Assembly: GCA_035695715.1 (NCBI GenBank)
Contig: DASRRM010000440.1
Span: forward strand, 1 to 22,817
Reading direction: 5' to 3'
From: RYN-428 sp035695715
Lineage (GTDB): Bacteria > Planctomycetota > Phycisphaerae > Tepidisphaerales > Tepidisphaeraceae
DNA length: 22,817 nt
In this document: piece after piece, positions 17,543 through 22,817 of the stretch
Position numbering within the stretch: the first letter of the stretch is position 1
How the letters are laid out: every line of letters starts with the position of its first letter
The notes under the pieces: model-generated
The model's input: only the letters and a program-made list of their open reading frames with translations
The model's database searches: none
What the model was told of the DNA's origin: nothing
Position numbers and translations under genes: made by a program

Positions 17543-17561
17543 ATATCAACGAGGCCCGAAA

Positions 17562-17978
17562 ATGTCTTCTGTTCCGGCACACGACAGTCCCAACATCCGC
17601 AAATACGCAGCCCCCGATGCACATCCGGTGGATATGCATGAGCGGCATGGCGCGGGAACCGCGCACGTTCACGTCACCCCGCCGGCCCTGCTGCTGGGGG
17701 TGTACGCCGTGCTGGTTGGGCTGACTATTCTGACCGTTGCGATCACACTCGTCGAACTGGGCGACTTCAATGTCTGGGCCGCCCTGGCGATTGCCGTGCT
17801 GAAAGCGGGGTTGGTTGCGTTCTACTTCATGCACCTGCGCTGGGACAGTCCATTTAACGGCATCGTGCTAATGATCTCCCTTTTCTTCGTGGCGTTGTTC
17901 ATCGGCATCTCTGTCCTGGACACCAAGGAATACCAGAAGAACTACATCGTCCCCGGCTCCTCGGCAGTTTCGCAGTAG
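17562..17978 (+). CDS. coxD: Cytochrome c oxidase subunit IV (prokaryotic type)
   Basis: This encodes 138 aa. GAGG lies eight bases before the ATG. A hydrophilic, His-containing N-terminus of about 40 residues precedes three membrane helices (about 43-66, 70-92 and 97-118). KAGLVAFYFMHLRWDSPFN between helices 2 and 3 is the typical signature of the COX4/CtaF family. It is a small non-catalytic subunit that stabilises the oxidase. It starts 19 bases after coxC and is followed 24 bases later by a second subunit III-like gene. Confidence 0.92.
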   Translation: MSSVPAHDSPNIRKYAAPDAHPVDMHERHGAGTAHVHVTPPALLLGVYAVLVGLTILTVAITLVELGDFNVWAALAIAVLKAGLVAFYFMHLRWDSPFNGIVLMISLFFVALFIGISVLDTKEYQKNYIVPGSSAVSQ

Positions 17979-18002
17979 CGTCTCCGCAAACGGAATACTC
18001 CA

Positions 18003-18623
18003 ATGACCCAGGAAAGCCCGCCCAACCCGCCCCGTCCGCCCGGCGGGCTTAAGAGCGGCTTCCACACGCCGGTGCGAACCAGCACCATTGGCATGAACCT
18101 TTTCCTCGCCTCCCTGTTCATGCTCTTTGGCGCTGGCATGGTCGGGTATGTGATCGTGCGCGTCGCTACCGAGAAGAAACTCCCGCGCGGCGACCTGATA
18201 ATTCCCCAGGCCCTCTGGATCAGCACGGCCATCGTGGTCATCGCCAGCTTCACCATCCAGCGCGCCGTCACCGAACTGCGCCACGAGCATCAGCCCGCCT
18301 TCCGCCGCTGGCTGTTGACCACCCTGCTTCTGGCGATTGCGTTCGTTATTATTCAATGCCCTTCGCTGACGGTTTTATTCATGCGCCAGCGCGAGATGCT
18401 GCCGAAGAAAATCGCGCTATACGGCTTGATGTTCGTCCTGATCATCCTGCACGCCGCCCACGTCATCGGCGGGATTATCGCCTTGGGGTGGACCTACAGT
18501 CGCGCCAGGAAGGGCGCATACGATCACGAAACCTTCCACCCGGTCGCCCGCGTCGCCCTGTACTGGCATTTTCTCGACGCCGTCTGGCTCGTGATGTTCC
18601 TGACCTTTGATCTGGTGAAGTGA
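18003..18623 (+). CDS. Second haem-copper oxidase subunit III-like protein
   Basis: This encodes 206 aa with five membrane helices (about 30-53, 66-86, 102-126, 138-163 and 184-204). It ends with the subunit III signature HPVARVALYWHFLDAVWLVMFLTF, and LHAAHVIGGIIALGW (149-163) matches the GLHxxHVxxG helix. Its length is that of an ordinary five-helix subunit III, unlike the enlarged coxC two genes upstream, so the operon codes for two different subunit III proteins. It may be an additional subunit of the same oxidase or a duplicate that replaces coxC under some conditions. It is the last gene of the cluster; no clear intrinsic terminator follows. Confidence 0.88.
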   Translation: MTQESPPNPPRPPGGLKSGFHTPVRTSTIGMNLFLASLFMLFGAGMVGYVIVRVATEKKLPRGDLIIPQALWISTAIVVIASFTIQRAVTELRHEHQPAFRRWLLTTLLLAIAFVIIQCPSLTVLFMRQREMLPKKIALYGLMFVLIILHAAHVIGGIIALGWTYSRARKGAYDHETFHPVARVALYWHFLDAVWLVMFLTFDLVK

Positions 18624-18966
18624 ATCGATAACCCGGCAAGTCGAGTTACGCGCAGCGCGATCGGCACGCTCATGCCGTTGCAACCGCCGCTTCCGAACGA
18701 ATTTCCCAAGCCTCTTGCGCACCGCATTTGGCAACCGCTTTCACCGCCCCCTGTCGCAGCCTTCGCATATGCCCGATCGTGACAACGGCGAGCAGATATG
18801 GAGCGAAAATTGCGAATCCATGAACGCCGGAAAGAAATGCCAGCGAAAAAAGCAAATGCATTCGCATGGATCTGAGAATACCACAACCCGGACTTGACTG
18901 TCCGAAAATAAATTGGACCCGGCGAATGCTTAGGCAGATTCATGGGAAACCCGGCAGGTTGTGGCG
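18624..18966. other. Spacer between the cox cluster and the GH4 gene
   Basis: About 340 bases lie between two convergent genes. A stem-loop-plus-T terminator would be expected here, but none is clear. The only candidate gene is a short minus-strand ORF (18670-18867). Short inverted words around the GH4 stop codon (AACC/GGTT near 18945-18957) are too weak to call. Confidence 0.5.
18670..18867 (-). CDS. Possible small membrane protein
   Basis: This would encode 65 aa. The first half is strongly hydrophobic (LLFSLAFLSGVHGFAIFAPY, then LLAVVTIGHM) and is followed by basic residues MRRLRQG, which looks like one or two membrane helices with a cytoplasmic tail. The second half is unremarkable. There is no recognisable ribosome binding site and no family assignment. 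It lies antisense to the end of the cox transcript, so it may be chance. Confidence 0.28.
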   Translation of the reverse strand: MRMHLLFSLAFLSGVHGFAIFAPYLLAVVTIGHMRRLRQGAVKAVAKCGAQEAWEIRSEAAVATA

Positions 18967-20856
18967 TTAGTCGGGTCCGGGAACTGCGACGCCGAATCCC
19001 CAGCCTGATGTGTAATTGTCAACCTTGACGAATATGCGGTTGATGCCGGCCACCAGCCGGGCCGGCGCAAAGTCCGAATCCGCCCGATACCCTCGCCCCA
19101 CCTCATGCCAGTGAACCAGCTCCCCGTTCACCCATGCCTTGATTCCATCGTCGCTGCCCAACCGCAAAACCACGTCGCGGGCGGTTTCGCTTTTCACCTC
19201 GGCATACCCATACGCCACCGCCCATTCCACCCGGCCGACTGCCGCGTCCAGATCCACCAGCCCGCGCTCGCTGGCGGCGGCCGCCTTCCAATGGAGGCTC
19301 TTGTCCCCGGCGCGATGCGCCGCGCGAAGATCGATTCGTCCATCCCCGGCCCGGACGAAACTTTCCTCAACCGGCGTTTCAAGCTCCAGCCCGCGGCGGT
19401 TTTCCCGCCCTGCCGGAAACGGGCCGATCACCTGCCAGCTCTTGATGTATTCCGCCAGATTCAGCTTCCGCGCAGCACACCATTTTTCCCGGAGCGCCGC
19501 CGCGTCCACTTTCCCGAACGCGCTTCCGCTCGACGGAACCAGCGTTTTTTTCCCGTCCAGATCCGGCAGAAATCCGCCTTGCGAAATCGTGCCATGCGCC
19601 GCGATCAGTTCATCGCACATTGCCACGATTTTATCCGGCGGCATGGTCGCCGCCGTCAGCGGATCGAACATCGCCGCCTGATACACATGATCGCGCCGCC
19701 CTTCCATCGCCGCCCGGATGAATAATTCGTGCTGCGTCACGTGCGGCTGAATATATCCAAGCAATTGCGGCGGCAGTTCTCCCACCGTCGTAAACCGCAG
19801 CCCGGATCGATCCACCAGCGTCGGGGCCTCGGCGATCGCATCCGCCGCCAGATTCGCAATCGACCCGCGGTTTGGCATGTTGCCATACACGACGGCGGGC
19901 TTGCCGCTCACGATCGAATGGATGATCGTGCTCCCATATTCCGGACTCCGCCGAACGTCGATCGGCTCATCGCTGCGGCTCATCGCCTTTTGCTTCTCGA
20001 ACTGCTCCACCGAGCAATCGCACCGGAAAAGATATTCATCGATCGGCACATTGTATTTCGCCGAATGCATCCGCCCGTGCGGGATGAAATACGGGCTGTA
20101 TTCAGCACTATGCTCGCTCGATTCGGTCACGAAATAGCCCAGCCGCTTCATCAACTCAAATCGAACTGCGTTGCTGTTGTAAATCCGCGGCAATTTCATG
20201 GCGTCGAACAGGCGCGGATATAAATCCTGCCCATCCTTCTCCAGCCGCAGGTAAAACGCCATGTGGTTGATGCCCGCGCAGGTAAATGCGATTTCCTCCG
20301 GCTTTTCGCCGAGGTAGCTCATGATCTCGTTCAGCGTTCCCTGCACGCTGTGGCACAGGCCGACGGCGTTCACGTCGGTCGTGCGCGAAATCGTCTGCAT
20401 ATTCATGCTCATGGGGTTGGCGTAATTGAGCAGAAGCGCCCGCGGGCACAATTCGGCCATCTCCCGGCACATCTCGCGCAGCACCGGAAATGTCCGCAGT
20501 GCCCTGAATAATCCCCCCGGCCCGGTCGTGTCGGCAATCGTAAAATTCAAGCCATACTTGCGGGGAATTTCAAAATCAACCAGCGTCGAATCAAACCCGC
20601 CAACCTGCATCATGTTGATGACAAAATCCGCATCGCGCAAGGCGGCCTTGCGGTCGAGCGTTGCTTCGATTTTCGGATTCGCCCCCAGCGCCCGCGCCAC
20701 CTTCCCGCAAAGCGCCGCCCCAACGTCGAGCCGCTGACGGTCGACGTCCATATAACAAAGCGTCGCGTCGCGAAATTCGGGATACGCCAGAATATCGCCA
20801 GTCAGGTTCCTGGAGAAAACAACGCTTCCAGCTCCAATCATGGCGATTTTGATCAC
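18967..20856 (-). CDS. Glycoside hydrolase family 4 enzyme with extra C-terminal domain
   Basis: This encodes 629 aa from a GTG at 20856, with GGAG eight bases upstream. Residues 1 to about 470 are a GH4 alpha-glucosidase/alpha-galactosidase-type enzyme (AglA/MelA group), which uses NAD+ and a divalent metal. The dinucleotide motif is IGAGSVVFSRNL (7-18). Metal ligands are expected at Cys168 (GLCHS) and His198 (GINHMAFYL). GH4 proteins are usually 430-480 aa. Here about 160 residues follow, starting at WQVIGPFP (474) and including GSDDGIKAWVNGELVH (567-582) and a GINRIFVKV block. This is a beta-rich module that I recall as common in planctomycete and verrucomicrobial proteins and that may bind carbohydrate. 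No signal peptide is seen, so the enzyme is cytoplasmic. Substrate specificity cannot be read from the sequence. It is divergent from the MshEN gene. Confidence 0.9.
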   Translation of the reverse strand: MIKIAMIGAGSVVFSRNLTGDILAYPEFRDATLCYMDVDRQRLDVGAALCGKVARALGANPKIEATLDRKAALRDADFVINMMQVGGFDSTLVDFEIPRKYGLNFTIADTTGPGGLFRALRTFPVLREMCREMAELCPRALLLNYANPMSMNMQTISRTTDVNAVGLCHSVQGTLNEIMSYLGEKPEEIAFTCAGINHMAFYLRLEKDGQDLYPRLFDAMKLPRIYNSNAVRFELMKRLGYFVTESSEHSAEYSPYFIPHGRMHSAKYNVPIDEYLFRCDCSVEQFEKQKAMSRSDEPIDVRRSPEYGSTIIHSIVSGKPAVVYGNMPNRGSIANLAADAIAEAPTLVDRSGLRFTTVGELPPQLLGYIQPHVTQHELFIRAAMEGRRDHVYQAAMFDPLTAATMPPDKIVAMCDELIAAHGTISQGGFLPDLDGKKTLVPSSGSAFGKVDAAALREKWCAARKLNLAEYIKSWQVIGPFPAGRENRRGLELETPVEESFVRAGDGRIDLRAAHRAGDKSLHWKAAAASERGLVDLDAAVGRVEWAVAYGYAEVKSETARDVVLRLGSDDGIKAWVNGELVHWHEVGRGYRADSDFAPARLVAGINRIFVKVDNYTSGWGFGVAVPGPD

Positions 20857-21073
20857 GATTTGGCTCCGTCGCCTTACCGGACGTTACGAAATTCAAACAA
20901 ATTCGCATTTGCCGCGGCGTTAGTCGTATCGTAACTTTCGCCCGCAGGACTGTCACGGCCGACCAAGTGGAAGTGGTTCGCAGCAAAGGCTTTTCTTCGC
21001 ATCAATGCCCCGTCACGGTCAAGGTTGTTTTAGTTGCGGAGAATGGTCTGGTTGCGACACGGAGGAAAACAAG

Positions 21074-21550
21074 ATGACCCGCCCTCGTTTCGGTGAAGCG
21101 CTCGCTCGTTTCGTTACCCTCAGCCCTCATGATGTCTCGGAGATCCTCGAGGAGCAATCCTCGTCGCGACGACGCTTTGGCGACATCGCCCTGGCGTTCG
21201 GCCTTTGCAAGCCGCAGCATGTCTGGCGCGCCTGGTGGGCACAACTCTCCGGCGCACCGGAGCGCATCGACCTCAGCGCCGTCGGCGTCGACGCCCAGGC
21301 GCTCGCTTATCTCCCCCGCGCGCTGGCGGTCGAATACAACGTCATTCCCATTCGCGCCTCCGGCTCGCAGGTGGTGATGGCCGCTGCCGAAGGCGCGCTC
21401 ATGCGGGCGATGGAGGAACTCCCCCGCCGCGTGAAAAATCAAATCAAGTTTGTATTGGCCGATTCCCGGCAAATTCATCAGGCCATCGAAAACTACTACG
21501 CAGGCGCTGCCAGGGAAAATAAAACCGTGCCGTTGGCCGTCCCGGCCTGA
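21074..21550 (+). CDS. Stand-alone MshEN (GspE N-terminal-like) domain protein
   Basis: This encodes 158 aa from the ATG at 21074; GGAGG at 21061-21065 fixes the start. An upstream in-frame ATG at 21005 is rejected. The whole protein resembles the N-terminal domain of type II secretion/type IV pilus ATPases (GspE/PilB). RFGEALARFVTLSPHDVSEIL with a Q at the EEQ end and RRFGDIALAFGL match the two-part helical motif. The second half matches the alpha/beta part, with LPRALAVEYNVIPI and VLADSRQIHQAIENYY. There is no ATPase domain. In MshE this domain binds cyclic di-GMP; here the binding motif is only partly kept (RFG rather than RLG, no second Gly pair), so binding is uncertain. No secretion genes are adjacent. 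Confidence 0.8.
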   Translation: MTRPRFGEALARFVTLSPHDVSEILEEQSSSRRRFGDIALAFGLCKPQHVWRAWWAQLSGAPERIDLSAVGVDAQALAYLPRALAVEYNVIPIRASGSQVVMAAAEGALMRAMEELPRRVKNQIKFVLADSRQIHQAIENYYAGAARENKTVPLAVPA

Positions 21551-21605
21551 CAACAACCGCCGGATCTTTCCCGATACGACCCGGCTCTTCACAGATATCC
21601 GCGCG

Positions 21606-21630
21606 AATCTTGTTTTCCTGACAAGATTTT
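21606..21630 (+). terminator. Terminator-like hairpin after the MshEN gene
   Basis: AATCTTGT (21606-21613) and ACAAGATT (21621-21628) form an 8-bp stem around a TTTCCTG loop, ending in four T. It lies 56 bases after the stop codon. The stem is A/T-rich and the T run short, so efficiency is uncertain. Confidence 0.4.
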
Positions 21631-21779
21631 AACCACGGAGGCACGGAAGCACGGAGGTGCAGTCGACGTCCAGCGCGTGTGCGCAAATGATCTTAAAAGA
21701 AGAAAAAAAAGAGAGGCTCCATGGGCGGAGGCGCGCATGAGTCAAACCACACCTCCGTGCTTCCGTGCCTCCGTGGTTA
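21630..21779. repeat. 30-bp perfect inverted repeat built of CACGGAGG words
   Basis: The arms 21630-21659 and 21750-21779 are exact reverse complements over 30 bases, 90 bases apart. The left arm reads as TAAC followed by CACGGAGG, CACGGAAG and CACGGAGG in tandem. The inside has no ORF with support but includes a purine-rich tract (21694-21717). I have seen similar CACGGAGG strings between genes in many environmental bacterial genomes. No transposase or clear target duplication is present. It may be a small non-autonomous mobile repeat. Confidence 0.8.
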
Positions 21780-21890
21780 TTCTTCCTTTCTTTTGGTTGC
21801 CGCCAGCGGCCGCGCTGAGGAGTACCTCAGAACCGGCGTGTTGGGACAACGGAGCGGGCTCATAGCTCCTTCGCGGTACCGAGGCCCGCG
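21780..21890. other. Hairpin-rich spacer before the nuclease-like gene end
   Basis: CTGAGG/CCTCAG (21815-21830), GGAGC/GCTCC (21851-21869, with an alternative GAGC/GCTC fold at 21852-21861) and the palindrome CGGTACCG (21874-21881) lie close together. They sit just past the stop codon of the minus-strand nuclease-like gene, but no T run marks them as an intrinsic terminator. Confidence 0.4.
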
Positions 21891-22604
21891 TTATGCATCT
21901 GTCGCAAGTCCCCGCCCCGCGTTGCCGGTCAAATTCTCCGGCGCAAAAACCACATTCGTGCGAAGCGATCGAATTCGCTCGGCCAGCGCACTTTGCTGCA
22001 CGAACATTTCGCGGTTCACCGAGCTGATCGCGCGGTCGTCGGCCCGGAATATGTCGCCGCTCAGCGTTCGCGCGATGGCTGATTCGACGTATTCCGTCCG
22101 CGCGCACTCCTGCCAACCCGCCCGCACACTTACGGTGATTCCATTTTCGCCGTATGTCAGCAATCCCCACCGCGCCGGCAGATACTTCTTTTGAACGATG
22201 CCGGCCGGCGCCAACACATAGTGCAGATTGGCAAACGGCTGCATCAAACACGCCGCAAATTTCCCCAGCCCCAGCGCCTGCTTCAGCCGGCGGCCTCTTC
22301 CCCGACGGCGCGAAACGCGATTGTGCTCGCGTTCAAGAAAGCACAGCGACATTTGCCCGTCATGCGTGCAGTCGCGCAGAAAATCGGCGCGCGACGCCTT
22401 GCACTCGATAAAGCACACCTGCGGCAATTCGCGCGGAAGCACCAGATGGTTATGAAATGGCCGGAAAATCCCCGTGCCGACCGCATCAATAATCCCCAGC
22501 GGCCTAAGCCTCACCTCCGCGGCGATGCACCGATACCCCATCTTGAGCAGCCAGCGGCAGCCCTCTTTTTTCAACGTCTTATGCAATTCAGTCTCACCCG
22601 CCAC
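21891..22604 (-). CDS. PD-(D/E)XK nuclease-like protein, MmcB-like
   Basis: This encodes 237 aa. Two GTG codons are possible starts, 22610 and 22604. AAAGGAG touches the first and lies at normal distance from the second, so 22604 is preferred. The N-terminal half has a PD-(D/E)XK layout: helix ELHKTLKKEGCRWLLKMGY, then RPLGIIDAVG with Asp40, then FIECKASRADFLRD with Glu67 and Lys69. It continues with LHYVLAPAGIVQKKYLPARWGLL, the ending seen in MmcB-like and related restriction-type folds. A linker of basic residues (RRRGRGRR, about 100) may contact nucleic acid. The C-terminal 80 residues are not recognised. MmcB is a DNA-repair protein of alphaproteobacteria. Assignment to that exact family is tentative, and cellular role and partners are unknown. 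Confidence 0.7.
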   Translation of the reverse strand: MAGETELHKTLKKEGCRWLLKMGYRCIAAEVRLRPLGIIDAVGTGIFRPFHNHLVLPRELPQVCFIECKASRADFLRDCTHDGQMSLCFLEREHNRVSRRRGRGRRLKQALGLGKFAACLMQPFANLHYVLAPAGIVQKKYLPARWGLLTYGENGITVSVRAGWQECARTEYVESAIARTLSGDIFRADDRAISSVNREMFVQQSALAERIRSLRTNVVFAPENLTGNAGRGLATDA

Positions 22605-22774
22605 AGGCACTCCTTTGCCACCCGAAATCCCACCCCAATCGAAATCACTTCAACCCCGACCTTGTCCTCCATGAGTCAAACCCAAGAGCGCGATAATAAA
22701 CCCGTCGAGAGACGCGATCAACTTCCCAACACGCCGCCGCGACAAATGGGGCGCTTCGCGCCGGTCAAGCATCC
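22605..22774. other. Spacer at the right end with a doubtful 35-codon ORF
   Basis: The C-rich stretch 22611-22670 has no recognised signal. An ORF from 22671 to 22778 (35 aa, beginning MSQTQERDNKPVE) has no ribosome binding site and runs into the promoter that follows, so it is probably not a gene. Confidence 0.4.
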
Positions 22775-22802
22775 TTGACTTGGATGATGATCGCCCTACA
22801 AT
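22775..22802 (+). promoter_or_regulatory. Sigma70-type promoter pointing out of the window
   Basis: TTGACT (22775-22780) and TACAAT (22797-22802), each 5/6 to consensus, are 16 bases apart. Transcription would start near 22809 and run toward a gene beyond the right edge. It is the best matched promoter in the window. Confidence 0.5.
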
Positions 22803-22817
22803 AGTGACTCAAGATCG

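Noticed and set aside
21736..22683. Shared 13-mer CATGAGTCAAACC at about 21736 and 22670
   Set aside because: A few shared 13-mers are expected by chance in a window of this size, and the flanks do not match.
22191..22778. 195-codon plus-strand ORF
   Set aside because: Antisense to the nuclease-like gene, whose motifs are clear; its own composition is Pro/Arg/His-rich without a pattern.
22671..22778. 35-codon ORF starting MSQTQERD
   Set aside because: No ribosome binding site; it overlaps the -35 box of the promoter at the right end.

Overview
The window is a stretch of bacterial chromosome of fairly high G+C content. Most of it is one plus-strand respiratory gene cluster, from about 2470 to 18623. 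The cluster encodes an alternative complex III (Act complex, a quinol:cytochrome c/oxidase oxidoreductase), a SCO-type copper chaperone and a caa3-type (A2-family) cytochrome c oxidase. The gene order (actA-B-C-D-E-F, a small membrane gene, sco, coxB-A-C-D, a second subunit III), the intron-like hydrophilic insertions in several subunits, a glycoside hydrolase family 4 enzyme with an added C-terminal domain, and a stand-alone MshEN domain all fit the Planctomycetota, perhaps a Phycisphaerae relative. That placement is inference from gene content. No rRNA or marker gene is present to confirm it.

Layout. Positions 1-1426: a possible terminator of a gene to the left, a small minus-strand protein of unknown function that looks shortened, then about 930 bases without a convincing gene. 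1427-2221 (minus): a lipoprotein with two polysaccharide-export-like domains, divergent from the respiratory cluster. 2470-11520: actABCDEF. 11535-11879: small single-helix membrane protein. 12005-12880: SCO. 12920-18623: coxB, coxA, coxC, coxD and a second coxC-like gene. 18624-18966: spacer with at most one tiny membrane ORF. 18967-20856 (minus): GH4-type glycosidase with an extra C-terminal domain. 21074-21550 (plus): stand-alone MshEN protein. 21551-21890: non-coding, holding a terminator-like hairpin and a perfect 30-bp inverted repeat. 21891-22604 (minus): PD-(D/E)XK nuclease-like protein. A sigma70-like promoter points out of the right edge.

How the genes work together. Quinol is expected to be oxidised by the membrane subunits ActC/ActF. 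Electrons would pass to the haems of ActA and ActE, then directly or through cytochrome c to the haem and CuA of CoxB, then to haem a and the haem a3/CuB site of CoxA, where oxygen is reduced. SCO would load CuA. ActB carries four Fe-S binding motifs whose redox role in this complex is not settled.

Most notable points. (1) The residues that form the non-redox Mg/Mn site between subunits I and II of canonical oxidases are replaced on both sides (His-Asp to Thr-His in CoxA; Glu to Met inside the CuA loop of CoxB). (2) CoxB has about 85 extra residues just before the CuA loop, and CoxC has a roughly 120-residue hydrophilic insertion plus two extra membrane helices. (3) ActA carries two loops that look like copies of each other. 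(4) The spacers inside the operon hold unusual DNA: a heptanucleotide repeat array resembling STRR2, a 25-bp inverted pair of palindromes, and several strong hairpins, one of which contains the coxB stop codon.
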